From positions 1 through 5,287 of the forward strand of contig CAZNKO010000050.1 in the NCBI GenBank assembly GCA_964573855.1: 5,287 bases of DNA, in the 5' to 3' direction. Origin of the DNA: CAZNKO01 sp964573855 (lineage in GTDB: Bacteria; Patescibacteriota; Patescibacteriia; UBA9934; GWF2-40-263). Positions 1-3,876 of this stretch are shown piece after piece. Under the pieces are notes generated by a model, which was given only the letters and a program-made list of their open reading frames with translations, was not told where the DNA came from and searched no databases. A program made the translations under genes and the position numbers. Position 1 is the stretch's first letter, and the number at the start of each line of letters is the position of its first letter.

Positions 1-456
1 GAACTTCCGGAGGGTGGGGGGGATGCGCGCATCACCCGATTTAGCCCGACCTCGAGCGGCTGGAGCGCGCCGGTGTCCTGGATCAAATCAAAGACCACGC
101 CGCTGAATGACGCGGTCGGGCTCGCGATCGATGCCACGGTTTTCGTTTTGAAGAAAAACGGCGCCCTGGTCCGCTTCGCGGCCGGGAATGAGGTTGCCTG
201 GACGCAGGAAACCGCAGACCCGGCGATCACGGATGCGACCGACGTTTGGACCGATGCGGAAAGCGGATTTGTGTATATCCTGGAGCCCGTGAGCCAGCGC
301 CTCCTCGTCTACAAAAAAGAAGACGGCGCCCTCGCCGCCCAGTACCGCCTCCCCTCGCTCGAAACCATTTCCGACTTCACCGTCGATGAACCGAATGCAA
401 CGATCTATCTCCTCTCCGGCCCCTCGCTCTACGCCATCCGCGCAAGTCACTTGTAG
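1..456 (+). CDS. C-terminal part of a beta-propeller-like protein (partial, 5' end outside window)
   Basis: The reading frame is open from base 1 to the TAG at 454-456, giving 151 visible residues, so the gene begins upstream; an internal GTG at 73 is not needed as a start. Three repeats of similar pattern are visible: about residues 36-65 (VGLAIDATVFVLKKNGALVR), about 78-118 (a WTD.ESGFVYIL stretch followed by LLVYKKEDGAL) and about 122-151 (DFTVDEPNATIYLLSGPSLY). Each has a small-residue strand, an Asp, a V/I-Y/F-I/V-L strand and a charged turn, as expected of propeller blades (NHL or WD40-like). No catalytic motif or C-terminal anchor is visible. Whether another domain precedes the propeller cannot be told from this window. 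It is the only gene clearly on the + strand and converges on rplL. Function unknown; the propeller reading is an inference from pattern. Confidence 0.75.
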   Translation, partial: ELPEGGGDARITRFSPTSSGWSAPVSWIKSKTTPLNDAVGLAIDATVFVLKKNGALVRFAAGNEVAWTQETADPAITDATDVWTDAESGFVYILEPVSQRLLVYKKEDGALAAQYRLPSLETISDFTVDEPNATIYLLSGPSLYAIRASHL

Positions 457-513
457 AAGGTAGAGAGTAGAAAGGAGGGGGGTTCCCCTCTCCTTTCTAC
501 TCTCTACCTTCTA
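454..513. repeat. Long hairpin between convergent genes, word type gtaga; possible bidirectional terminator
   Basis: Bases 454-477 and 490-513 form a perfect 24-bp inverted repeat (TAGAAGGTAGAGAGTAGAAA... against its complement). Four further G-C pairs (478-481 with 485-488) close on a 3-nt loop, with one bulged T at 489. The left arm begins exactly at the TAG stop of the + strand gene, and the right arm ends 9 nt from the rplL stop. The arms are made of repeated GTAGA/AGTAGAAAG words, and similar words continue to about 520. The position suits a two-way terminator, but neither side has a clear T-run, so it may instead protect RNA 3' ends or be a repeat element. Confidence 0.85.
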
Positions 514-522
514 CTTTCTACA

Positions 523-930
523 TTATTTTAGCGTGACTTGAGCGCCGGCGGCTTCGAGCTTCTTCTTCATCTCTTCAGCCGCGGCCTTGTCCAGACCTTC
601 CTTCAAAACTTTCGGAGCGCCGTCCACCATGTCCTTGGCTTCCTTGAGCCCAAGGGCCGTCGCTTCGCGGACCGCTTTGATAACCGCGATCTTGTTGCCG
701 CCCGCCGCGGTGAGCTCGACCGCAAACGACGTCTTCTCTTCCGCAACCGCGGCCCCGCCTGCCGCCCCGCCGGCCGTCGCGCTCAGCGCGACTGGAGCCG
801 AGGCGCTCACCCCGAATTTCCCTTCAAGCACTTTCACGAGTTCGGCAAGATCGAGCACGGACATTTTTTCGACCTCGCCGACGAGAGCCTGGAACTTTGC
901 CGGCACCTCGACCGTTGTTTGTTCTGGCAT
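523..930 (-). CDS. rplL: 50S ribosomal protein L7/L12 (bL12)
   Basis: This encodes the multi-copy ribosomal stalk protein, which binds L10 and recruits and stimulates translational GTPases on the large subunit. The 135-residue product has all three expected parts: an N-terminal dimerisation helix region (about 10-41, including MSVLDLAELVKVLE), a flexible Ala/Gly-rich hinge (about 43-64, LSATAGGAAGGAAVAEE) and the globular C-terminal domain (about 66-135). The last part carries the near-invariant IAVIKAVREATALGLKEAKD and ends in AGAQVTLK. It is slightly longer than the usual 120-130 residues because of about ten extra N-terminal residues. The ATG at 930 is the first start that includes the conserved helix. 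No Shine-Dalgarno is visible; instead an imperfect hairpin (938-1013) ends 7 nt upstream. It lies downstream of rplJ and is probably co-transcribed with it. Confidence 0.97.
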   Translation of the reverse strand: MPEQTTVEVPAKFQALVGEVEKMSVLDLAELVKVLEGKFGVSASAPVALSATAGGAAGGAAVAEEKTSFAVELTAAGGNKIAVIKAVREATALGLKEAKDMVDGAPKVLKEGLDKAAAEEMKKKLEAAGAQVTLK

Positions 931-937
931 AGGATTA

Positions 938-1013
938 CGTGTTCGTCACTCGTAGTTCGTTGTTCGTGAAACGTCAATTTTTTACGAACACGAGCTACGA
1001 ATTACGAACGACG
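938..1013. repeat. Intergenic hairpin between rplJ and rplL, word type ttcgt
   Basis: Bases 938-967 and 984-1013 form an imperfect inverted repeat, with three mismatches and small indels over about 30 nt, around a 16-nt loop. Both arms are strings of the word TTCGT (TAGTTCGTTGTTCGT on the left; ACGAAC on the right). It fills nearly all of the 96-nt gap, starting 7 nt before the rplL ATG and ending 13 nt from the rplJ stop. The same word makes up the hairpin at 3300-3377. Confidence 0.8.
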
Positions 1014-1026
1014 ATAAATTATCGAA

Positions 1027-1554
1027 TTATACTTTCCCTTTCGCTTCCTTGATCGCGTTCAAGGCGTAGACGAGCGAGCGGAGATTTCCCGCGAGCACGT
1101 TCACAAACCCAGAAACCGGAGCGTTCAAGGACCCCACGAGCTTGGTCAAGAGTTCCTGTTTGCCCGGGAGCTTCGCGAGCGTTTTAACCGCCGCAGCGTC
1201 CACGAGTTTCCCCTCCAAAATTCCTCCAAGCATCTTGATCGTCTCTTTCTCCTTGGCAAGCCCCGCGATGAGCTTCGCAGGCGCCACTTCGTCTTCGTAC
1301 CCGATCGAGGTCAAGATACTGCCCTCAAATTGGTCCTTTGACGTTTCAATGCCGGCTTCCTTCAACGCGCGGGCGAGGAGCGTCTTTTTCGCAACCACGA
1401 AATCGACCCCTTCCTTCCGGCCCTTAGCGCGGAGTTTGTCCGCGTCCGGCATGGTGTACCCCGCAATCGAGGTGAACACCGCGGACTTCATCCGACGAAA
1501 CTTGTCGGCAAGCTCGGACACGATCTCTTGTTTCTGCACTTTTGTCTTTGGCAT
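1027..1554 (-). CDS. rplJ: 50S ribosomal protein L10 (uL10)
   Basis: L10 anchors the L7/L12 dimers to the GTPase centre of 23S rRNA and in many bacteria represses its own operon by binding the mRNA leader. The 175-residue product has the expected family length. Its N-terminal rRNA-binding domain begins MPKTKVQKQEIVSELADKF and includes GYTMPDADKLRAKGRKEGVD and VVAKKTLLARAL. The middle has LAKEKETIKMLGGILEGK, and the C-terminal helix SLVYALNAIKEAKGKV is the L12-binding spine. The frame stays open upstream to 1671, but ATG 1554 is chosen because the family starts here, and the upstream translation is basic low-complexity encoded by a repeat hairpin. There is no Shine-Dalgarno; the hairpin 1562-1635 ends 7 nt from the ATG. 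A strong promoter and a structured leader lie upstream. L11, L1 and RNA polymerase genes are not adjacent, unlike the common rplKAJL-rpoBC order. Confidence 0.97.
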   Translation of the reverse strand: MPKTKVQKQEIVSELADKFRRMKSAVFTSIAGYTMPDADKLRAKGRKEGVDFVVAKKTLLARALKEAGIETSKDQFEGSILTSIGYEDEVAPAKLIAGLAKEKETIKMLGGILEGKLVDAAAVKTLAKLPGKQELLTKLVGSLNAPVSGFVNVLAGNLRSLVYALNAIKEAKGKV

Positions 1555-1561
1555 ATGATAA

Positions 1562-1635
1562 GGGACAAGTGACAAGCAACAGGTGACAAGGTCTTCAAAC
1601 CTTTTCCTTGCCCCTTGTCTCTTGTCACGTGTCAC
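1562..1635. repeat. Hairpin just upstream of rplJ, word type gacaag
   Basis: Bases 1562-1591 and 1606-1635 pair at 23 of 30 positions around a 14-nt loop. The arms are runs of the word GACAAG/CTTGTC (for example GGGACAAGTGACAAGC). On the minus-strand transcript it lies between the leader structure and the rplJ start, ending 7 nt from the ATG. The same word, as a single arm without a partner, recurs inside the C39 peptidase gene at 4606-4635. Confidence 0.8.
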
Positions 1636-1654
1636 TTTCTTTATTCGACCTTTA

Positions 1655-1680
1655 AAAAATCTGCGAACCAAATGCCGCAG
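1655..1680 (-). terminator. Possible attenuator hairpin in the rplJ-rplL leader
   Basis: On the minus strand CTGCG (1680-1676) can pair with CGCAG (1665-1661) around a 10-nt loop, and is followed directly by ATTTTTT (1660-1654). This has the form of a small intrinsic terminator. The stem is short (5 bp), so termination may be weak or conditional. The 5' arm also takes part in the competing long-range stem of the leader. Inferred from sequence only. Confidence 0.4.
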
Positions 1681-1698
1681 AAAATGAGCTCCCTATCC

Positions 1699-1719
1699 GT
1701 CCCCCTTACCAAGGGGGAC
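1699..1719. repeat. Perfect 9-bp palindrome in the leader
   Basis: GTCCCCCTT (1699-1707) and AAGGGGGAC (1711-1719) are perfect complements around the 3-nt loop ACC. CCCT (1691-1694) and AGGG (1723-1726) extend the pairing outside. It resembles C-run/G-run palindromes dispersed in many bacterial genomes and lies in the apical part of the rplJ leader. Confidence 0.8.
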
Positions 1720-1757
1720 AACAGGGGGTTGCCCTTATATGCCTCGATGGGACTTAT

Positions 1758-1778
1758 GCCCTGAGCTTGTCGAAGGGC
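1758..1778. repeat. Palindromic repeat around GAGCTTGTCGAAG
   Basis: GCCCT (1758-1762) and AGGGC (1774-1778) flank the core GAGCTTGTCGA. This is a short dispersed repeat familiar from many environmental bacterial genomes; its translation gives the tell-tale spurious peptide LRQAQG. A diverged copy, about 16 of 20 bases identical, is nested in the palindrome inside the C39 peptidase gene (4502-4520). Confidence 0.7.
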
Positions 1779-1815
1779 GGCCCGTTTTCTGCGGCGGTTC
1801 TTCACTTGTGGCAAC

Positions 1816-1844
1816 AGAATATCAGGCAAGTTTTTCTATGTCAA
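1816..1844 (-). promoter_or_regulatory. Sigma70-type promoter for rplJ-rplL
   Basis: On the minus strand TTGACA (1844-1839) and TATTCT (1821-1816) are separated by exactly 17 nt. The -35 matches consensus fully and the -10 at four of six bases (TATAAT). The predicted transcript starts near 1809, just before the leader stem, giving a leader of about 255 nt to the rplJ ATG. A terminator-like hairpin ends 3 nt upstream of the -35, separating this unit from the UMP kinase transcript. Confidence 0.8.
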
Positions 1845-1846
1845 GA

Positions 1847-1877
1847 CAAAACCAAACCCCGCCCTTTTGAGGCGGGG
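1847..1877 (-). terminator. Terminator-like hairpin upstream of the rplJ promoter
   Basis: CCCCGCC (1857-1863) and GGCGGGG (1871-1877) form a perfect 7-bp GC stem around a 7-nt loop. Read on the minus strand it is followed by TTTGGTTTTG. It would stop leftward read-through from the UMP kinase block just before the rplJ promoter. Confidence 0.65.
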
Positions 1878-2003
1878 TGGTTGGTCCCGGCCGTGGACCC
1901 GACGGGATTTGCCACCGCCGTTGGCGGGGTCCCGCCAAAGGCGGGAAACCCAACCACTTTCGCGAAGTTACCAATTACCTCCACGGGCCCGGATCAAGCC
2001 GGG
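1878..2003. other. Gene-free structured spacer with palindromic repeats
   Basis: No convincing gene is seen here in either strand; open frames lack recognisable domains and are made of repeat sequence. The stretch holds the twin-hairpin repeat (1913-1945). It also holds a long-range complementarity between about 1883-1897 (GGTCCCGGCCGTGGA) and about 1980-1994 (TCCACGGGCCCGGAT), and a local CTTTCGCGAAG palindrome. The whole block could fold as one branched RNA on either strand. No tRNA or known riboswitch pattern was recognised. Confidence 0.5.
1913..1945 (+). repeat. Twin-hairpin GC repeat, copy 1
   Basis: Two small hairpins stand in tandem: CCGCC/GGCGG (1915-1919 with 1923-1927) and CCCGCC/GGCGGG around AAA (1931-1936 with 1940-1945). 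The reverse complement of 2830-2863 matches this stretch at about 31 of 34 positions, with one indel, so two copies lie in opposite orientation within 0.9 kb. The paired-hairpin form recalls REP/BIME-type repeats. Confidence 0.75.
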
Positions 2004-2039
2004 ATAAAAATAACTCCCCCGAAATAGAAATGGGGGAGT
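2004..2039 (-). terminator. Intrinsic terminator of the UMP kinase block
   Basis: ACTCCCCC (2013-2020) and GGGGGAGT (2032-2039) form a perfect 8-bp stem around an 11-nt loop. On the minus strand the stem is followed by TATTTTTAT. It lies about 107 nt past the kinase stop codon and is the best terminator in the window for the upstream minus-strand block. Confidence 0.8.
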
Positions 2040-2146
2040 CATTTCGCCACCTAGGGATTGATGTCCGTGAAGGACCTCACCTTGTTAAAGATATTTCATC
2101 ACATTTTTTCTGTTTCGTCAACCCCTGCTGTGTGGATAAACAGACT

Positions 2147-2941
2147 TCACGTGATCACCGTGCCTTTGAAGGATTGACCAGAGAGGATCGCGTCGAGGTT
2201 TTTGAAGTTCTTGCCATTTGCGATCACGACGGAAATTTTGCTCTGATGGGCGAGGCGGGAGGCGATGGGGTCGAACGGAACGTTCATGCCCGGGTCCCAT
2301 TTGTCGCCAACCATTTTCCGGAACTCTTGCCAGGAGATTTCGCAAATCATCTTTGCGCGGCGATTTTTCTTTGGATCCTCGGTGTAGAGATAATCAATGT
2401 TTGAGAGATTCACGACCACCAACGCCTTTACGCGCCGAGCCATCCGTGTCGCCACATAATCCGTGGACCAGCCGGGTTTCCATCCCGCGACAACCAAAAC
2501 AGGCTCTTTCCAGCGCGTAAGCGGTCGCGTCGGATCCTTGATCATCACGGGGTGCGCGACATCGCGAAGAATGGTGCGCAACAGATGGCCGTTCAAGCGC
2601 GTCGAATGAATACCAAGCCAATCAATGTCATCGCGCGTGAGCTTCCCGACTTTCCGCGCCGCGGCCTGATAATGCCGTGCCGTCCCTCCCCCACCGACCA
2701 CAACAACGAATCGTGTCCCGCGACGAACGTGTTGTTCAATCAATTGCTTGAACGATTTCAAAAAAGAAACGTCAATGCCGCTTGGAGGCACAACGAGCGA
2801 TCCGCCGACAGAGATGACGATGGGATTGTCCCGCCTTTGGACGGGATCCCGCCAATGGCGGTGACTTCGTCGCTTCGCCCCGTTAGAAACCCAGTTTCTA
2901 ACGGGGTTCGCTCCTCGCAATGACGACGAATGATGGAGCAC
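2147..2941 (-). CDS. pyrH: UMP kinase, archaeal type (amino acid kinase family)
   Basis: The product is predicted to phosphorylate UMP to UDP with ATP in the cytoplasm. Motifs, numbered from GTG 2941, are: IVISVGGSLVVP (41-52, first glycine-rich loop), FVVVVGGGGTARHYQAAARK (78-97), LGIHSTRLNGHLL (109-121), the GW.PGWSTDYVATRMA stretch (153-168, phosphate-acceptor side), VVVNLSNIDYLYTEDPKKN (175-193, nucleotide binding) and PGMNVPFDP near the C terminus. The GGGGTARHY and STRLN forms match archaeal-type rather than standard bacterial PyrH. The core would need only about 227 residues. The first about 38 residues are encoded by palindromic repeats (2830-2925), and no ATG, GTG or TTG occurs between the repeat and the GGSL motif, so translation must start at GTG 2941 or TTG 2920. 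GTG 2941 follows the upstream stop by one base; the nearer ATG (2943-2941) is out of frame. No Shine-Dalgarno. Confidence 0.85.
   Translation of the reverse strand: MLHHSSSLRGANPVRNWVSNGAKRRSHRHWRDPVQRRDNPIVISVGGSLVVPPSGIDVSFLKSFKQLIEQHVRRGTRFVVVVGGGGTARHYQAAARKVGKLTRDDIDWLGIHSTRLNGHLLRTILRDVAHPVMIKDPTRPLTRWKEPVLVVAGWKPGWSTDYVATRMARRVKALVVVNLSNIDYLYTEDPKKNRRAKMICEISWQEFRKMVGDKWDPGMNVPFDPIASRLAHQSKISVVIANGKNFKNLDAILSGQSFKGTVIT
2830..2863 (-). repeat. Twin-hairpin GC repeat, copy 2, inside the 5' end of the UMP kinase gene
   Basis: This is the inverted copy of the repeat at 1913-1945 (about 31 of 34 positions). It consists of hairpins CCCGCC...GGACGGG (2830-2845) and CCGCC/GGCGG (2849-2853 with 2857-2861). 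It encodes the residues just before the kinase glycine-rich loop and directly abuts the mosaic palindrome at 2864-2925. Confidence 0.75.
2864..2925 (-). repeat. Mosaic palindromic repeat with nested 13-bp hairpin, inside the UMP kinase 5' end
   Basis: On the minus strand the block TCATTGCGAGGAGC (2923-2910) is followed by CGAA, a perfect 13-bp hairpin (CCCCGTTAGAAAC at 2878-2890 with its complement 2894-2906, 3-nt loop), CGAA again, and the block GCGACGAAG (2873-2865). The outer blocks are the ends of a dispersed palindrome; the hairpin looks like a later insertion flanked by a CGAA repeat. The related element at 4486-4593 has the same outer blocks with a different insert. Confidence 0.75.
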
Positions 2942-2942
2942 A

Positions 2943-3293
2943 TTAACTGTGTTTCGCTTTTTCGATGAGCCAATAGGTGAGCGCGTTCACGATCCAAATG
3001 ACGAGGGCCGCGAGAATGGCCGTCACAAATCCTCCGACCTCCACCCCTTTCACAATCGTCCCCACCAAAAGCAGCATGAGCGCATTCAGAACAAAAGAAA
3101 AAAGGCCAAAGGTCAAAATGTTCACGGGAAGGGTCAGCACAAAGAGGAGTGGACGGATAAGCGTATTCACAATTCCAAGCACCAGCGCCCCGACGAGCGC
3201 GGCGTAAAAAGAAGCGACCCCGAAGCCCGGCACGATCGCCGCGGCGACAAGGAGCGCGAGCGCATTCATGATCCAACGAAAGATGAGGTACAT
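2943..3293 (-). CDS. YvlD / phage holin superfamily IV-like membrane protein
   Basis: This 116-residue hydrophobic protein has about four membrane segments: roughly 3-21, 29-47, 49-81 (two short segments or a hairpin) and 87-110. The pattern MNALALLVAAAIVPGFGV, then GIVNTLIRPLLFVLTLPVNI (40-59) and FGLFSFVLNALML (62-74), is typical of the YvlD family, also named mycobacterial four-TM phage holin superfamily IV. Despite the name these are common chromosomal inner-membrane proteins of unclear function; nothing here suggests a prophage. ATG 3293 gives the usual family N terminus. Its TAA overlaps an ATG (TAATG at 2945-2941), suggesting coupling with the downstream kinase, although that ATG is out of frame with it. 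No Shine-Dalgarno is seen; the ttcgt-word hairpin 3300-3377 ends 6 nt upstream. Confidence 0.88.
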   Translation of the reverse strand: MYLIFRWIMNALALLVAAAIVPGFGVASFYAALVGALVLGIVNTLIRPLLFVLTLPVNILTFGLFSFVLNALMLLLVGTIVKGVEVGGFVTAILAALVIWIVNALTYWLIEKAKHS

Positions 3294-3299
3294 GGAATT

Positions 3300-3377
3300 C
3301 GTTGCTCGTTATTCGTTACTCGTTCTCGTAACTCATGTTCATTGCCACAAACTACGAACAACGAACGACGAGCCACG
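3300..3377. repeat. Intergenic hairpin, word type ttcgt, second copy
   Basis: Bases 3300-3323 (CGTTGCTCGTTATTCG...) and 3354-3377 pair at 19 of 24 positions around a 30-nt loop. It fills the gap between the holin-like gene, 6 nt from its ATG, and the upstream membrane-protein gene, 1 nt from its stop. The word is the same as in the rplJ-rplL hairpin at 938-1013. Confidence 0.75.
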
Positions 3378-3378
3378 T

Positions 3379-3846
3379 TTAATCAACAAAATAAAACGGC
3401 TGGAAATATTGCACCAGCCCCCAGAGGCCAAAGCCGATGATGAACATGCTCGTGAGAATTTCCATCCAGACCCGCCGGCCTTCTTTGCGTCCAAACCAGC
3501 CCATGCCGAGCGCGGGGAAAATGAGGGCACCAACCACGAGGAACGCGCCGATCGCATAGAAAAAGAGCGACCAGGCCGAATATGGCGAGTGGGTGATGAA
3601 CAGCCAGCCTTGTTTGACAAACAGGATATAAATGACGCCAAAAAGAAATGCAAGAATGAGATGCAGGAGGATCGCGGCCCAGAAGACTTCATGACGGTTC
3701 AGTTTCCGTCCGAAGATGGTCTTCACGTCCACAAGGAGCGGCATATTCTCGACCGGTTCCTTCTGAACGATCTCGAGGATGATGGCGGGGATCGCAAAAA
3801 CGAACGCGACCAATCCTCCAAGAGAACCAGCAAGGAGATATTCCAT
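3379..3846 (-). CDS. Four-helix membrane protein of unknown function
   Basis: The 155-residue product has four predicted membrane segments at about 5-27, 55-77, 91-113 and 127-147. A polar loop (28-54, including VDVKTIFGRKLNRHE) follows the first helix, and a basic loop (118-126, FGRKEGRRV) follows the third. This suggests that the loop around 118-126 is cytoplasmic by the positive-inside rule. There are no catalytic motifs and few cysteines, and I recognise no family. Start ATG 3846 places the first helix right at the N terminus and lies 30 nt past the C39 peptidase stop. The gap holds only a small agcta-word hairpin. Its place between a secreted peptidase and a YvlD-like protein fits an envelope role, but that is an inference. 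Confidence 0.8.
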   Translation of the reverse strand: MEYLLAGSLGGLVAFVFAIPAIILEIVQKEPVENMPLLVDVKTIFGRKLNRHEVFWAAILLHLILAFLFGVIYILFVKQGWLFITHSPYSAWSLFFYAIGAFLVVGALIFPALGMGWFGRKEGRRVWMEILTSMFIIGFGLWGLVQYFQPFYFVD

Positions 3847-3871
3847 AGCTTTTAGCTCTTGGCTACTAGCT
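3847..3871. repeat. Short intergenic hairpin, word type agcta
   Basis: AGCT (3847-3850) pairs with AGCT (3868-3871), and TAGC (3853-3856) with GCTA (3862-3865), separated by a 2x2 mismatch and closed by a 5-nt loop. The segment is a string of AGCT/TAGC words and fills the gap between the two genes. It is weaker than the other hairpins; included because of its matching position and style. Confidence 0.45.
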
Positions 3872-3876
3872 TACGT

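Larger units (their letters stand above)
1661..1800 (-). promoter_or_regulatory. Structured leader of the rplJ-rplL transcript (candidate L10 leader)
   Basis: On the minus strand GCCGCAGAAAA (1795-1785) is perfectly complementary to TTTTCTGCGGC (1684-1674). An outer GAACC/GGTTC helix (1800-1796 with 1669-1665) is offset by a 4-nt bulge, ATTT. This gives a 16-bp stem with an asymmetric bulge at the start of a roughly 250-nt leader, where L10 autoregulatory leaders occur in other bacteria. Its 3' strand shares CTGCG with the small hairpin next to the T-run, so the two folds exclude each other as in attenuation. The apical part is filled by two palindromic repeats (1699-1719 and 1758-1778). Assignment to the L10-leader class is an inference from position and shape; I could not confirm its consensus. 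Confidence 0.5.

Noticed and set aside
73..456. GTG at 73 as the true start of the left-edge gene
   Set aside because: The frame stays open to base 1 with protein-like sequence upstream, so the gene most likely begins outside the window.
1555..1671. N-terminal extension of rplJ by 39 codons to a start at 1671
   Set aside because: The extension is encoded by the gacaag-word hairpin and leader, has no family similarity, and the standard L10 N terminus begins at ATG 1554.
1641..1829. Minus-strand 62-codon open frame in the rplJ leader
   Set aside because: It starts upstream of the predicted transcription start, inside the promoter spacer, and its peptide contains LRQAQG, the known translation of the dispersed GAGCTTGTCGAAG repeat.
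1878..2003. tRNA or riboswitch in the structured spacer
   Set aside because: No cloverleaf with T-loop and anticodon arm, and no riboswitch core that I recognise; the pairing is explained by dispersed palindromes.
1877..2404. Plus-strand open frame across the spacer and the kinase 3' end
   Set aside because: It is antisense to conserved kinase motifs and otherwise consists of repeat and terminator sequence, with no recognisable domain.
2758..2943. Small peptide from the ATG overlapping the YvlD-like stop codon
   Set aside because: It is made almost wholly of translated repeat sequence and runs out of frame into the kinase; kept only as a clue to a displaced start.
2943..3293. Holin-like gene as evidence of a prophage
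   Set aside because: The YvlD / holin superfamily IV name is historical; no lysin, structural, integrase or other phage gene is present.
938..3377. CRISPR array from the repeated ttcgt words
   Set aside because: The words are too short, contiguous and arranged as inverted arms, with no regular spacers and no cas genes.
2949..3440. Plus-strand open frame opposite the YvlD-like gene
   Set aside because: Highly charged, low-complexity product antisense to a conserved membrane protein; a shadow frame.
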